Notes: generated by a model from the letters alone, not told the origin. DNA of 64,000 bases from Oceanicola sp. (GCA_017792405.1 CP051231.1:3356062-3420061); one strand, 5' to 3'; shown: positions 1-10,225, counted from the stretch's first letter. Numbers and translations are program-made.

Positions 1-385
1 CGAGCAACGCGCCGGGGAAGAGCTTGAGGCCGGTGGCGCCGTGGCGCAGCGCAGTGAAGGCCTCGGACGGGGTCATGATGCCGGGGTAGGAGAGCAGGCC
101 TGCGGCCACTGTCGCGTCGATCACCGCAGGGTTGGTATCCGGCGAGACGATGAGGCGGGCGCCGGTGGCGGCGACATTGGCCACATCGTCCGGGGTGAGC
201 ACGGTGCCTGCGCCGATCACTGCCTTGGGAAAGGCTTGCACCATCGCGGCGATGGAGGCGAGCGGGTCGGGCGAGTTGAGCGGCACCTCGATCTTGGTGA
301 TCCCGGCGGCGATCAGGGTTTCGCCGATGGTGACGGCCTCGGGCGGTGTGAGGCCACGGAGGATGGCGACGATGTTGCGGGTCAT
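1..385 (-). CDS. dgoA: 2-dehydro-3-deoxy-6-phosphogalactonate aldolase (partial)
   Basis: Class I KDPG/KDPGal aldolase, which splits 2-keto-3-deoxy-6-phosphogalactonate into pyruvate and glyceraldehyde 3-phosphate. Only the first 128 residues are in the window; the C-terminus lies beyond base 1. The family signature is visible: ILRGLTP near residue 8, Glu33 in KIEVPL, and GLKLFPG at 119-125, whose Lys121 is the expected Schiff-base lysine. The ATG at 385-383 lies 20 bases after the dgoK stop codon, so this is probably the last or a late gene of the arabinose/galactose operon. Because dgoK is adjacent, KDPGal rather than KDPG is the likely substrate (inference). Confidence 0.9.
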   Translation of the reverse strand, partial: MTRNIVAILRGLTPPEAVTIGETLIAAGITKIEVPLNSPDPLASIAAMVQAFPKAVIGAGTVLTPDDVANVAATGARLIVSPDTNPAVIDATVAAGLLSYPGIMTPSEAFTALRHGATGLKLFPGALL

Positions 386-404
386 GGGCGGCTCCGGTGC
401 GGCG

Positions 405-1295
405 TCAGGCGAGGGCCATGCGGGCGGCGGTGAGGCCAGCCAGCGCGAGGTTGTCGCCATCGTGGGTTTCGGGGGCGAGGCCTTGGGCGGCGAGGGCCTT
501 GGCGTAGGGTTCGGTCAGGAGCGGGCCGCCGATGAGGGCGACGCGCTGGCCGAGCCAATAGGGGCGCGCGGCGGCGAGTTCGAGACCGATGAGCATGCCG
601 GAAAGGCGTGCGCGGGCGGTGCCGGGCGCGAGGCCACTCAGCAGCGAGGCGGCGCGGAGGGAGAAGAGTGCGGAGGCGAGGCGCTCGGGGCGGGACATGG
701 CCTCGGAGGCGGCCTCGGCAAAGGCGGCCTCGTCCCAGCCCTCGCCGTGGAGCGAGTGACGCAGGACCGACTGCGAGGAGAGCAGCGAAAAGAGCTCGCC
801 GGTCATGAAGGTGCGGAAGCTGACGATCTCGCCTGCTGAGACGTGGACCCATTTGGAGTGGGTGCCGGGCAGGCAGAGGATGCCGTCGAACTCGGGGTTG
901 CCGGCGAGGAAGCCTGCGACCTGGGTTTCTTCGCCGCGCATCACATCTGCCGGATCTTGCTGGCTGACGCCGGGCAGGATGCGCACGCGCAGGCGCGGGT
1001 CGTTGGTGGGCGCGCTCACCGGGGCGAGGCCGGAGGGCTTGCAGGGGGCAGAGGCATAGGGCGCCTCGACCCAGCCCTGCTTGGCGCCCGCCATGCCGCA
1101 GACGAGCACGTCGGTGGGGCCGTCACCGAGGTATTTTTCGGCGAGGGCGAGGAGGGCCGGCTCGTAGCCGTCCGGTGTGAGCGTGCCCATGCCCGCGCTG
1201 CTGGAGTCGCGGCCGATCACCTCCCCCTCGGGGCCGATGGCCCAGAGGCGGAGGTTGGAGGTGCCCCAGTCGGCCGCGATCCAGCTTGCGTTCAT
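405..1295 (-). CDS. dgoK: 2-dehydro-3-deoxygalactonokinase
   Basis: A 296-residue sugar-acid kinase that phosphorylates 2-keto-3-deoxygalactonate to the 6-phosphate used by the adjacent aldolase. The N-terminal phosphate-binding motif [10 protein letters not shown] (residues 8-17) and the GDNLALAGL segment near the C-terminus fit the DgoK family, as does the length. Its ATG overlaps the stop of the upstream aldehyde dehydrogenase by four bases (ATGA), which indicates translational coupling. With dgoA it forms the D-galactose (De Ley-Doudoroff) branch of an operon that otherwise encodes the L-arabinose route. Confidence 0.93.
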   Translation of the reverse strand: MNASWIAADWGTSNLRLWAIGPEGEVIGRDSSSAGMGTLTPDGYEPALLALAEKYLGDGPTDVLVCGMAGAKQGWVEAPYASAPCKPSGLAPVSAPTNDPRLRVRILPGVSQQDPADVMRGEETQVAGFLAGNPEFDGILCLPGTHSKWVHVSAGEIVSFRTFMTGELFSLLSSQSVLRHSLHGEGWDEAAFAEAASEAMSRPERLASALFSLRAASLLSGLAPGTARARLSGMLIGLELAAARPYWLGQRVALIGGPLLTEPYAKALAAQGLAPETHDGDNLALAGLTAARMALA

Positions 1296-2812
1296 GCGCC
1301 TGCGAGGTCCTCGGGGAGGATCGCGTCGGGCATGTTCTGGTAGCAGACCGGGCGCAGGAAGCGGCGGATCGAGAGGGTGCCGACGGAGGTGGCGCCGAAG
1401 TTGGTGGAGGCCGGGTAGGGGCCGCCGTGAACCATGGTGTCGGCCACTTCGACGCCGGTGGGGAAGCCGTTCACCAGGATGCGGCCCGCCTTGCGCTCGA
1501 GGATCGGCATGAGGGCCTTCGCACGCTCGGTGTCGCCCTCATCCATGTGGATGGTGGCGGTGAGCTGGCCTTCGAAGCCTTTCGCAAGCGTCTCCATCTC
1601 TTCTTTACCATTCACCCGTACAACCAGCCCGAGGGGGCCGAAGACCTCCTCGCCCAGCGCGTGGTCCTGCAGGTAGGCCGCGGCGTCGGTTTCATAGAGG
1701 TTGGGGCTGGCATTGCGGCCCTCGTCGGCGTTGGTCAGCAGCGGTTGCACGGCATTGCGGCCGTCGAAGCGGGCTTTGCCGTCCTTGTAAGCCTGCGCGA
1801 TGCCGTCGGTGAGCATGGTCTGCGGCGCGGCCTTGGAGAGCGCCTCCTTGGCGGCGGAGACGAAGGCGTCGCCGTCAGCGCCCTTCTCGACCACGGCGAT
1901 GCCGGGGTTGGTGCAGAACTGGCCTGCGCCCATGGTGAGCGATCCGGCCCAGCCTTCGCCCATTGTGGCACCGCGCGCCTTGGCGGCCTCGGGGAGCACG
2001 AACATGGGGTTGACCGAGCCGAGTTCGCCGAAGAAGGGGATCGGCTCGGGGCGGGCGGCGCAGAGGTTGAAGAGCGCGCGGCCCCCGCCGAGGGAGCCGG
2101 TGAAGCCGACGGCCTTGATCAGCGGGTGCTCGACGAGGGTGGTGCCGACGTCACGCTTGCCGCCCTGGATGAGAGAGAAGACGCCGGGGTGGATGCCGCA
2201 CTTCTGGATCGCGGCGTCGATGGCCTGAGCCACGATCTCGCCGGTGCCGGGGTGGGCGGAGTGACCCTTGACCACCACGGGGCAGCCCGCAGCCAGCGCG
2301 GCGGCGGTGTCACCGCCTGCGGTGGAGAAGGCGAGCGGGAAGTTGGAGGCACCGAAGACGGCGACCGGGCCAATCGGGCGCTGAACCATCTTCAGGTCGG
2401 GCCGGGGCAGCGGCGCGCGGTCGGGCAGCGCCTCGTCATGGCGCACGTCGAGATAGCCGCCGTCGCGGATGTGCGACGCGAAGAGGCGGAGCTGGCCGGT
2501 GGTGCGGCCACGCTCGCCCTGAAGGCGGGCCTCGGGCAGGCCGGTCTCGGAGGTGCCGATCTCGGTGATCTCGTCACCGCGCGCCTCGATCTCATCGGCG
2601 ATGGTGTCGAGAAACTTCGCCCGGGTCTCGCGCGAGCTGTACCCATAGGTCCAGAAGGCCTCTTCCGCCGCCTCACAGGCCTTGTTCACAAGATCAGGCG
2701 TGCCGACCGGATAGTCGAAGGCCTCGCCGTGAGCGGGCTCGGATTTGAAGGTCGACGGGCCATCGAGCCATTCGCCGGCGATCAGGTGCTTGGACTTGGG
2801 GGTAAAGCTCAT
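1292..2812 (-). CDS. 2,5-dioxovalerate (alpha-ketoglutarate semialdehyde) dehydrogenase
   Basis: NAD(P)-dependent aldehyde dehydrogenase of 506 residues. It is predicted to oxidise 2-oxoglutarate semialdehyde to 2-oxoglutarate, the last step of non-phosphorylative L-arabinose (or D-xylose/galactarate) catabolism. Catalytic residues are visible: Asn157 (ASNFPL), Glu263 (FFGELGS) and nucleophile Cys300 (GAGQFCTNPG); the coenzyme loop GFTGS is at 236-240. The start at 2812 is preferred because GAGGAGAG lies just upstream; an in-frame ATG at 2833 would only add seven residues overlapping the previous gene. The neighbouring KDA dehydratase supplies its substrate, which supports the assignment. Confidence 0.9.
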   Translation of the reverse strand: MSFTPKSKHLIAGEWLDGPSTFKSEPAHGEAFDYPVGTPDLVNKACEAAEEAFWTYGYSSRETRAKFLDTIADEIEARGDEITEIGTSETGLPEARLQGERGRTTGQLRLFASHIRDGGYLDVRHDEALPDRAPLPRPDLKMVQRPIGPVAVFGASNFPLAFSTAGGDTAAALAAGCPVVVKGHSAHPGTGEIVAQAIDAAIQKCGIHPGVFSLIQGGKRDVGTTLVEHPLIKAVGFTGSLGGGRALFNLCAARPEPIPFFGELGSVNPMFVLPEAAKARGATMGEGWAGSLTMGAGQFCTNPGIAVVEKGADGDAFVSAAKEALSKAAPQTMLTDGIAQAYKDGKARFDGRNAVQPLLTNADEGRNASPNLYETDAAAYLQDHALGEEVFGPLGLVVRVNGKEEMETLAKGFEGQLTATIHMDEGDTERAKALMPILERKAGRILVNGFPTGVEVADTMVHGGPYPASTNFGATSVGTLSIRRFLRPVCYQNMPDAILPEDLAGA

Positions 2813-2820
2813 TTCTCTCC

Positions 2821-3738
2821 TCACTTGCCCCATTTCAGGGCGATCAGATCAAGTTCTTTTGCGAGTTGCAGCAAGCGGGATTTCGTTCGCTGCGACATGG
2901 GTTTCAAGGGGTGGCGCACGTGGTCGGAGCCGATCACGCCGCCCTCCATCATCACCGTCTTGGCGGCGCGGAGGCCGCACTGGCGGTTTTCGTGGTTGAT
3001 GAGCGGCAGGCAGCGCTTCCAGCCTGCGAGTGCGGCGTCATGGTCGCCGTCGAGGTAGTTGACGACGATGGGGCCGATCAGTTCGGGTTGCAGCGCGGAG
3101 GTCATGGTGCCGGTGCAGCCTGCGTCGAGGTCGGCCAGCAGGGTCACGGCCTCTTCACCGTCGAAGGGGCCGACGATGTGCTCGCCGCCCTGCTCGATCA
3201 GGGCTGCCAGCTTGTCGGCAGCAAAGGGCGTTTCCATCTTGAAGTAGGAGACATGCTCGATCTCCTTGGCCATGCGCACCAGCGTGGGCACGGTGAGGGT
3301 GACGCCGGAAAGCGGCGCATCCTGCACCATGATCGGGATGTTGATGGCATCCGAAACGGCTTGAAAGTGCTCCATGATCCCGGCCTCTGCGGGCACGAGG
3401 CCGACGCCGTGATAGGGGGGCATCATCATCAGCATGGAGGCGCCGAGGGACTCCGCGTATTTGGCCCGCTCCACCACGATCTGGGTGGAGAAATGCGAGA
3501 CGGTGACGATCACTGGCACGCGGCCCGCGACGTGTTCGAGGCTGACGCGGGTGAGCGTGGCGCGCTCTTCGTCGGAGAGCACGAACTGCTCGGAGTAGTT
3601 GGCGAGGATGCAGATGGCATCCACCCCTTGGTCGATCATGCAATCGAGGACGCGGCGCATCCCCTCTTCATCCACCAGCCCTTCGGCGGTGAAGGGCGTG
3701 GGGGCGACGGGGAGGATTCCGGTGAGCGGGCTTTGCAT
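2821..3738 (-). CDS. 2-keto-3-deoxy-L-arabonate dehydratase (DapA family)
   Basis: A 305-residue member of the dihydrodipicolinate synthase/N-acetylneuraminate lyase superfamily. It carries the Schiff-base lysine Lys167 (YFKMETP) and the family tyrosine segment MMMPPYHG (residues 104-111). Context and the N-terminal motif GILPVAPTPFTAEG point to L-2-keto-3-deoxyarabonate dehydratase, which gives 2-oxoglutarate semialdehyde for the aldehyde dehydrogenase encoded next. The gap to that gene is only eight bases. An aldolase activity on the same substrate cannot be excluded from sequence alone. Confidence 0.88.
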   Translation of the reverse strand: MQSPLTGILPVAPTPFTAEGLVDEEGMRRVLDCMIDQGVDAICILANYSEQFVLSDEERATLTRVSLEHVAGRVPVIVTVSHFSTQIVVERAKYAESLGASMLMMMPPYHGVGLVPAEAGIMEHFQAVSDAINIPIMVQDAPLSGVTLTVPTLVRMAKEIEHVSYFKMETPFAADKLAALIEQGGEHIVGPFDGEEAVTLLADLDAGCTGTMTSALQPELIGPIVVNYLDGDHDAALAGWKRCLPLINHENRQCGLRAAKTVMMEGGVIGSDHVRHPLKPMSQRTKSRLLQLAKELDLIALKWGK

Positions 3739-3752
3739 GGGTGTTCCTTACG

Positions 3753-4751
3753 TCAGATACGGGTGACATGGAACCGGGAGACCTGCCGATAGGTCTCGCC
3801 GGGGTTGAGGGTGATTTGCGGATAGTCCGGGTGGTTGGGCGCGTCTGGCCACTTTTGCGGCTCGATCGCCAAACCGCCGTGCGGGCCGTAGGGCACACCG
3901 CCGTGGCCGGGGACTTCGGAGTTGAGGCCGGAGCCGTCGTAGACCTGCAGGCCGGGTTCGGTGGTGTCGATCTCCAGTTGCAGATCGCCCGCGCGGAGCG
4001 TGCAGGCCGGGTGCATCTCGGTGCCGGGCAGGCGCAGGCAGAAGTTGTGATCGAGCTTGGGGTCGTCCTGCGGCGTGGTGATGGCGCGGGGCTGGCGGAA
4101 ATCGAAGCGGGTGCCGGCAACGGGCTGCGGGCCGCCCTGCGGGATCTTGTGCTCATCGACCGCGAGGTAGCTGTCGGCGTCGATGTGCAGGGTGTGGCCG
4201 CTCAGGGTGGGGGTGCCGTCGAGGTTCCAGTAGCTGTGGTGGGCGATGTTGCAGAAGGTCGGGGCGTCGGTTGTGCCGGTGATCTCAAGCGTCAGCGCGC
4301 CTTCGTCGTCGAGGGTGTAGGTAGCGGTTACGGCAAGGTTGCCGGGGTAGCCCGCCTGCCCGTCAGCCAGTGTGATCGTAAAGGTGGCGGAGGTCTCGCT
4401 GTGGCTGGCGAGGGACCAGTTGACGTAGCCGCAGCCATCGGAGCCGCCGTGGATAGCAGTGCGGCCTGCCTCGTTGGTTTCCAGTTGAACGGTGGTGCCA
4501 TTCAGCGGCGCGCGGCCGCCCGCGATGCGGTTGGCCGCGCGGCCCACAACGGCGCCGTAATTGCGCATACGGCTGCGGTAGGGCTCGAACACCGGGGAGC
4601 CGAGGACGAGGCTGTGCGGGGTGCCGTCGAGGCGGAAGTCCTGAAGGGTCGCGCCCCAAGTCATCACCCGGGCGGTGGCGGGGCCGTTTTGCAGGGTGAC
4701 GATCTCGACGGTGTCGCCCTCGGGCGTGGTGGCGAAGATTTCGGCAGTCAT
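3753..4751 (-). CDS. galM: aldose 1-epimerase (galactose mutarotase family)
   Basis: A 332-residue aldose epimerase. Recognisable GalM landmarks are NRIAGGRAPLNG (about 74-85), the catalytic histidine pair region HHSYWNLDGTP (about 169-179), and a C-terminal acidic segment with GGLAIEPQKWPDAP, which supplies the catalytic glutamate. It interconverts alpha and beta anomers of aldoses such as galactose or arabinose before oxidation at C1. The start overlaps the dehydrogenase stop by four bases. Its place between the dehydrogenase and the KDA dehydratase supports a role in the same pathway. Confidence 0.92.
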   Translation of the reverse strand: MTAEIFATTPEGDTVEIVTLQNGPATARVMTWGATLQDFRLDGTPHSLVLGSPVFEPYRSRMRNYGAVVGRAANRIAGGRAPLNGTTVQLETNEAGRTAIHGGSDGCGYVNWSLASHSETSATFTITLADGQAGYPGNLAVTATYTLDDEGALTLEITGTTDAPTFCNIAHHSYWNLDGTPTLSGHTLHIDADSYLAVDEHKIPQGGPQPVAGTRFDFRQPRAITTPQDDPKLDHNFCLRLPGTEMHPACTLRAGDLQLEIDTTEPGLQVYDGSGLNSEVPGHGGVPYGPHGGLAIEPQKWPDAPNHPDYPQITLNPGETYRQVSRFHVTRI

Positions 4752-5671
4752 TCGTGGAAGGGCTCCGTGAGGGTGCGGTGGCCGAGGGTGAAGGCATCGG
4801 CAACGTGGCGCATCGGGGCGAGGTCCATGTCGGTCTCTCCGGCGGCGACGAGGCGGGCGAGGTTGGCGTAGAGGCGCGGGTATTCGCCCTTGAGCGCGTC
4901 GGCGTCCTCGCCCTGCTCGGTGCCGTCGATCTGGAGGCGCGCGCCGCCGTCGAGCAGCTTGAGGGTGCCTTCGGTGGTTTCGGCCTCAATCTCCCATGTC
5001 TGGTCGCCGGTCTGGCGCCAGTCGAAGACCATTTTCACAGTGGCCGTGGGATGGGCGAAGGCCAGCTGCGCGCCGATGGGGGCTTGGCAGTTTTCCGGCA
5101 CGTCGAGGTTGGCGGAGGTCAGGTGAATCGGGTCTGGCAGGATCTCGGTGACGATGGAAAGGGCGTTGATGCCCGGATCGAAGACGCCGAGTCCGCCGGG
5201 CTGCCAGATCCATTCCTGCCCCGGATGCCAGCGGCGCACGTCTTCCTTCCACGTCACGGTGAAGCGCGTGAGCTGTTTGCCTGCCAGCCAAGCCTTGGCC
5301 TGCGGGACCATCGCCGCCTCGCGGCTGTGCCATGAGGCGTAGAGGGTGACGCGGTTTTCGCGGGCCAGCGCCTCGAGCGTGTGGCACTCGGAGAGGGTCG
5401 CGCCGGGGGGTTTTTCGAGCATCACGTGACGGCCTGCCTTGAGGGCCGCCGCCGCGAGGGCGAAGCGCGGCACGGGCGGGACGCAGAGGGACACGACGCG
5501 GATCTCGGGGTGGGCCTCTAGCATCTCGGAGAGCTGCGTGTAGGCGGGCGTGCCCTCCACCGTGCCGTTGCGGGAGACGGTGGCGGCCAGTTCCCAATCG
5601 GGGGAGGCAGCGATGGACGGCACGTGCTGGTCCACCGCGATCTTGCCGATGCCGACGAGGGCGATTTCCAT
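4748..5671 (-). CDS. L-arabinose / D-galactose 1-dehydrogenase (Gfo/Idh/MocA family)
   Basis: NAD(P)-dependent oxidoreductase of 307 residues. It has an N-terminal dinucleotide-binding turn (VGIGKIA, residues 6-12) and the family lysine in EKPPGA (86-91). The compact GFO/IDH/MocA form next to an aldonate dehydratase, KDA dehydratase and DgoK/DgoA matches the sugar 1-dehydrogenases known to accept both L-arabinose and D-galactose. The product would be the aldonolactone. It shares a four-base overlap with galM. Substrate preference cannot be read from the sequence; the presence of both downstream branches suggests dual use (inference). Confidence 0.87.
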   Translation of the reverse strand: MEIALVGIGKIAVDQHVPSIAASPDWELAATVSRNGTVEGTPAYTQLSEMLEAHPEIRVVSLCVPPVPRFALAAAALKAGRHVMLEKPPGATLSECHTLEALARENRVTLYASWHSREAAMVPQAKAWLAGKQLTRFTVTWKEDVRRWHPGQEWIWQPGGLGVFDPGINALSIVTEILPDPIHLTSANLDVPENCQAPIGAQLAFAHPTATVKMVFDWRQTGDQTWEIEAETTEGTLKLLDGGARLQIDGTEQGEDADALKGEYPRLYANLARLVAAGETDMDLAPMRHVADAFTLGHRTLTEPFHE

Positions 5672-5716
5672 GGGTGTCTCCGGTTGGTTCGGGTGGTGGG
5701 CAGATTGCCCACCCTG

Positions 5717-7462
5717 TTAGTGCGAGTCGCGGCCCACTTCGTTGCCCCGGCAGCCCTTGAGGAAGTCGAGGTCGGCCCCGGTGTCGGCGCCCATCACGTG
5801 CTGCTGGTGCAGCCAGGCGTAGCCGCTTGCGGGCTGCTCGTGGGTCGGCTTCCAGGCGGCGAGGCGCTCGGTGAGTTCGGCTTCGGGGATGTCGAGATGG
5901 AGGCGGCGGTTCGCCACGTCGACCTCGATGATATCCCCGCTCTGCACCACTGCGAGCGGGCCACCGGCGGCGGCTTCGGGGGAGGTGTGCAGGATCACGG
6001 TGCCGTAGGCGGTGCCGGACATGCGGGCATCGGAGATGCGGACCATGTCGGTGATGCCCTTCTTCAGCACCTTGGGCGGGAGGCCCATGTTGCCGACCTC
6101 GGCCATGCCGGGGTAGCCCTTGGGGCCGCAGTTCTTCATCACCATGATGCAGGTTTCGTCGATGTCGAGCGCATCGTCATTGATGCGGGCCTTGTAGTCG
6201 TCGATATCCTCGAACACCACGGCGCGACCCTTGTGTTGCAGGAGCGCAGGCGTGGCGGCGGAGGGTTTGAGGACCGCGCCGCCGGGGGCGAGGTTGCCCT
6301 TGAGCACGACGATGCCGCCGGACTGGGTGAGGGCCTTCTCGGCGGGTAGGATCACGTCGTCATTGTGGTTCACGGCGTCCTTCACCTCGTCCCAGATCGC
6401 GCCGCCGGAGACGGTGAGGGCCTCCTTGTGGAGGACATCCGCTTCACCGAGGCGCTTGAGGACGACCGGGAGGCCGCCGGCATAGAAGAACTCTTCCATC
6501 AGGTATTTGCCGGAGGGCATGAGGTTGACGATTGTCGGGATGTCGCGGCCGCAGCGGTCCCAGTCTTCCAGCGTCAGGTCGACGCCGACGCGGCCGGCCA
6601 TGGCGAGCAGGTGGATCACCGCGTTGGTGCTGCCGCCGATGGCGGCGTTGGTGCGGATGGCGTTCTCGAAGGCCTGTTTGGTCATCACGTCCGATGGCTT
6701 CAGGTCGTCCTTCACCATCTGCACGATGCGGCGGCCGGAGAGCTGGGCCATGACGCGGCGGCGGGAGTCCACGGCGGGGATGGCGGCGTTGCCGGAGAGG
6801 GCCATGCCGAGGGCTTCGGCCATGCTCGCCATCGACGAGGCGGTGCCCATGGTATTGCAGGTGCCGGTGGAGCGGGACATGGACTGCTCGGCCTCGAGGA
6901 ACTCCTCTTGGGTCATCTTCCCGGCCTTCACGTCTTCCGAGAACTTCCACAGGTGAGTGCCGGAGCCGACGCGCTCGCCCTGGAAATAGCCGTTGAGCAT
7001 GGGGCCGCCGGTGACGACGATGGCGGGCAGGTCGACGGAGGCGGCACCCATCATCAGCGAGGGCGTGGTCTTGTCGCAGCCGACCATGAGGACGCAGCCG
7101 TCAATCGGCTGGCCGCGAATGGTTTCCTCGACCGCGAGGGCGGCGAGGTTGCGGAACATCATGGCGGTGGGGCGGTAGGTGTTTTCGGAGGCCGAGAACA
7201 CCGGCACTTCGACCGGGAAGCCGCCAGCCTCCCAGATGCCTGCCTTCACCTTTTCGACCAGTTCCTTGACATGGCTCCCATTGCAGGGCGTCAGCTCGGA
7301 CCATGTGTTGAGGATGCCGATGATCGGGCGACCGTCGAAGAGGTCATGCGGGTAGCCCTGATTTTTTAGCCAGCCGCGATGATAGATCGTGTCGCGGGAG
7401 TTGCCGCCGTACCATTCCTGGCTGCGGAGCTTGCGGGGCCATTCTGCGGGTTGGAACGCCAT
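5717..7462 (-). CDS. L-arabonate dehydratase (IlvD/Edd family)
   Basis: Iron-sulfur dehydratase of 581 residues that converts an aldonate to its 2-keto-3-deoxy form. Three cluster cysteines are visible: Cys60 (TPCNGSH), Cys129 (VGCDKTTPS) and Cys202 (GTCNTMGTAS). Lys131, next to the second cysteine, is the lysine that is carbamylated in this family. The N-terminus RSQEWYGGNSRD is typical of the sugar-acid branch rather than IlvD proper. Position in the operon supports L-arabonate, possibly also D-galactonate (no separate DgoD-type galactonate dehydratase is present here). Confidence 0.9.
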   Translation of the reverse strand: MAFQPAEWPRKLRSQEWYGGNSRDTIYHRGWLKNQGYPHDLFDGRPIIGILNTWSELTPCNGSHVKELVEKVKAGIWEAGGFPVEVPVFSASENTYRPTAMMFRNLAALAVEETIRGQPIDGCVLMVGCDKTTPSLMMGAASVDLPAIVVTGGPMLNGYFQGERVGSGTHLWKFSEDVKAGKMTQEEFLEAEQSMSRSTGTCNTMGTASSMASMAEALGMALSGNAAIPAVDSRRRVMAQLSGRRIVQMVKDDLKPSDVMTKQAFENAIRTNAAIGGSTNAVIHLLAMAGRVGVDLTLEDWDRCGRDIPTIVNLMPSGKYLMEEFFYAGGLPVVLKRLGEADVLHKEALTVSGGAIWDEVKDAVNHNDDVILPAEKALTQSGGIVVLKGNLAPGGAVLKPSAATPALLQHKGRAVVFEDIDDYKARINDDALDIDETCIMVMKNCGPKGYPGMAEVGNMGLPPKVLKKGITDMVRISDARMSGTAYGTVILHTSPEAAAGGPLAVVQSGDIIEVDVANRRLHLDIPEAELTERLAAWKPTHEQPASGYAWLHQQHVMGADTGADLDFLKGCRGNEVGRDSH

Positions 7463-7465
7463 GAG

Positions 7466-8695
7466 TTACCCCTGTTTTGACTTGTTGTAGACATCGAAGA
7501 GCACGGCGGCGAGCAGCACGAGGCCCTTGATGACCTGCTGGTAATCGATACCGATGCCCATGATCGACATGCCATTGTTCAGCACGCCCATCAGGAAGGC
7601 GCCCACCACGGCGCCGACGATCTTGCCCACCCCGCCCGACATCGACGCGCCGCCGATGAAGACGGCTGCGATCACGTCGAGCTCCAGCGCGAAGCCGGCC
7701 TTGGGCGTTGCAGTGTTGAGGCGGGCGGCGAAGACGAGGCCAGCGATGGCGGCGAGCACGCCCATGTTGGTGAAGGCGAGGAAGGTCAGCCGCTCGGTCT
7801 TGATGCCCGAGAGCTTGGCGGCCTTCTCGTTGCCGCCGAGGGCATAAACCCGGCGGCCGATAGTGGTTTGCTCGGTGATGAAGGCGTAGATGATCGTCAG
7901 CACGCCCATGGTGATGAGCACGTTGGGCAGGCCCCGGAAGGTGGCCAGCTTGTAGCAGATGAAGATCAGCGCGATGGAAACGATGGCGTTGCGGGCGATG
8001 AAGAAGCCGCGCGGCTCGCCTGCGATGCCATAGGTCTTGTTACGGGCACGCTGGCGCATGCCGAGCCACACGATGATGGCGGCGGCGACGACGCCGGTGA
8101 GCAGGGCCAGCACGTTGACCTGACGGGCGCCGAAGATACCGGCGAGGCTGTCACCCAGACCCTCGGGGAAGAGATCGGGGATGAAGCCGTTGGCGATGAC
8201 CTGGAACTCGCGGGGGAAGGGGCCGACGGACTGGCCTTCGAGCAGCCAGAGCGAGGCACCGCGGAACACCAGCATACCGGCAAGCGTGACGATGAAGCTG
8301 GGGATCTTCCAATAGGCGACCCAATAGCCCTGCGCCGCGCCAATGGCCCCGCCGACGACGAGGCAGGCGGCGGCGGCGAGCCATGTGTTCCAGCCCCAAT
8401 TGACGATCATCACCGCCGCCAGAGCGCCGATGAAGCCCATGACAGAGCCCACGGAGAGGTCGATATTGCCGGAGACAATGACGATGAGCATGCCCAGCGC
8501 CATGATGATGATGTAGCTGTTTTGCAGCAGCAGGTTGGTGATGTTCACCGCGCGCAGCAGGGTGCCCTCGGTGACGATCTGGAAGAACACCATGATGGCG
8601 ATGAGGGCCAGCAGCAGGCCGTATTCGCGCAGGTGGCTCTTCAGGTAGCTGCCGATGCCCTCTTGGGCGGTGTCGTTCTGTTCAGCGATTGCCAT
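7466..8695 (-). CDS. gguB: sugar ABC transporter permease (GguB/XylH type)
   Basis: Inner-membrane permease of 409 residues with about ten hydrophobic segments, of the monosaccharide (CUT2) branch-permease family. Family motifs seen include GNIDLSVGSVMGFIG (about 96-110) and the late AAVFIGGASMSGGVGKIVGA stretch. It lies nine bases downstream of the ATPase gene and three bases upstream of the aldonate dehydratase, so uptake and catabolism genes are co-transcribed. With ChvE and GguA it would import L-arabinose, D-galactose and related sugars. Confidence 0.93.
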   Translation of the reverse strand: MAIAEQNDTAQEGIGSYLKSHLREYGLLLALIAIMVFFQIVTEGTLLRAVNITNLLLQNSYIIIMALGMLIVIVSGNIDLSVGSVMGFIGALAAVMIVNWGWNTWLAAAACLVVGGAIGAAQGYWVAYWKIPSFIVTLAGMLVFRGASLWLLEGQSVGPFPREFQVIANGFIPDLFPEGLGDSLAGIFGARQVNVLALLTGVVAAAIIVWLGMRQRARNKTYGIAGEPRGFFIARNAIVSIALIFICYKLATFRGLPNVLITMGVLTIIYAFITEQTTIGRRVYALGGNEKAAKLSGIKTERLTFLAFTNMGVLAAIAGLVFAARLNTATPKAGFALELDVIAAVFIGGASMSGGVGKIVGAVVGAFLMGVLNNGMSIMGIGIDYQQVIKGLVLLAAVLFDVYNKSKQG

Positions 8696-8704
8696 GGGTC
8701 TTCC

Positions 8705-10225
8705 TCAATCGGTCACGATGAGCGACATGATGCGCTCCTGGCTGGCCTCTTCGGCAGAAAGCTCTCCCACCAGGGCCCCTTCGTTCATCACATAGATTCG
8801 GTCACACATGCCGAGCAGTTCGGGCATCTCAGACGAGATCATCAGCACCCCCCTGCCCTGCTCGGAAAGCTCGTTGATGATGCCGTAGATCTCGAACTTG
8901 GCGCCCACGTCGATGCCGCGGGTCGGCTCGTCGAGGATCAGCACCTCAGGCTCGGCGAAGAGCCACTTGGAGAGCGCCACCTTCTGCTGGTTGCCGCCAG
9001 AGAGGTTCATCACCTTCTGGAACACCGAGGGCGTGCGGATGTTCATGGCGGAGCGGTAGCGCTCGGCCACCTTGGTCTCTTCGGCCTCGTTCAGCACGCC
9101 CGAGGTGGAGACGGCCGGCAGGTTGGTGAGGGTGATGTTGCGCTGGATGTCCTCTTCGAGGATCAGGCCGAGCGATTTGCGATCCTCGGTCACATAGGCC
9201 AGCCCGGCCTGAATGGCGCGGGGGACGGTGGAGGTATCGACCTCGCTGCCGCCGATCTCGACCTGGCCCGAGATGTTCTGGCCGTAGCTGCGCCCGAAGA
9301 GGCTCATCGCCAGTTCGGTGCGGCCGGAGCCCATGAGCCCGGCAATGCCCACCACCTCGCCTGCGCGGACGGTGAAGTTTGCGTTCTTGATCACCTGCCG
9401 GTCGGAGTGCTCGGGGTGCCAGACGTTCCAGCCCTTAACCTCCATCAGCATGTCGCCGGAGCGGCGCTCGCGGGCGGGGTAGCGGTTGGCCATGTCACGG
9501 CCGACCATGTCACGCACGATGCGGTCTTCGGTGATGCCACCCTCGCGGGCGTCCATTGTGCTGACGGTCGTGCCGTCGCGGATGACGGTGACGCTATCGG
9601 CCACGCGGCGGACTTCGTTGAGCTTGTGGCTGATGATGATCTGGCTGACGCCCTGCGCCTTCAGCTCCAGCATCAGGTCGAGCAGCGCCTGGCTGTCGGA
9701 TTCCGAGAGCGCGGCGGTTGGCTCGTCGAGGATGAGGAGTTTCACCTCCTTCGAGAGCGCCTTGGCGATCTCGACCAGCTGCTGTTTGCCCACGCCGATC
9801 TTGTCGACCATTGTGGTGGGCGGCTCCTTGAGGCCGACCTTGCGGAGCAGCTCCTCGGTGCGGCGGTTGGTTTCGCGCCAGTCGATCACACCGCCCTTGG
9901 CGCGTTCGTTGCCGAGAAACAGATTTTCGGCAATCGAGAGCAGCGGCACCAGGGCAAGCTCCTGGTGGATGATGATGATGCCGCGCGCCTCGCTATCGGA
10001 GATGTTGCGAAACTCGGCAAGCGCGCCTTCGTAGTGGATTTCACCCTCGTAGCTGCCCACGGGATAGACCCCGGAGAGCACCTTCATCAGGGTGGATTTG
10101 CCTGCGCCATTTTCACCGACCAGCGCGTGGATTTCGCCTTCCTTCACGGTGAGATTCACCGTGTCGAGGGCTTTCACGCCGGGAAATTCCTTGGTGATCG
10201 CGCGCATTTCGAGCAGTGCGCTCAT
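8705..10225 (-). CDS. gguA: sugar ABC transporter ATP-binding protein (GguA type)
   Basis: A 506-residue tandem ATPase of the CUT2 sugar transporter class. The first nucleotide-binding domain has Walker [12 protein letters not shown] (about 38-48). The second has the degenerate Walker [12 protein letters not shown] and a normal [15 protein letters not shown] signature. This asymmetry is normal for MglA/XylG/GguA proteins. It is encoded between the periplasmic binding protein and the permease. Confidence 0.95.
   Translation of the reverse strand: MSALLEMRAITKEFPGVKALDTVNLTVKEGEIHALVGENGAGKSTLMKVLSGVYPVGSYEGEIHYEGALAEFRNISDSEARGIIIIHQELALVPLLSIAENLFLGNERAKGGVIDWRETNRRTEELLRKVGLKEPPTTMVDKIGVGKQQLVEIAKALSKEVKLLILDEPTAALSESDSQALLDLMLELKAQGVSQIIISHKLNEVRRVADSVTVIRDGTTVSTMDAREGGITEDRIVRDMVGRDMANRYPARERRSGDMLMEVKGWNVWHPEHSDRQVIKNANFTVRAGEVVGIAGLMGSGRTELAMSLFGRSYGQNISGQVEIGGSEVDTSTVPRAIQAGLAYVTEDRKSLGLILEEDIQRNITLTNLPAVSTSGVLNEAEETKVAERYRSAMNIRTPSVFQKVMNLSGGNQQKVALSKWLFAEPEVLILDEPTRGIDVGAKFEIYGIINELSEQGRGVLMISSEMPELLGMCDRIYVMNEGALVGELSAEEASQERIMSLIVTD

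Noticed and set aside
1286..3058. A 590-codon plus-strand open frame opposite the aldehyde dehydrogenase gene
   Set aside because: Same antisense artefact; it crosses several well-supported minus-strand genes.
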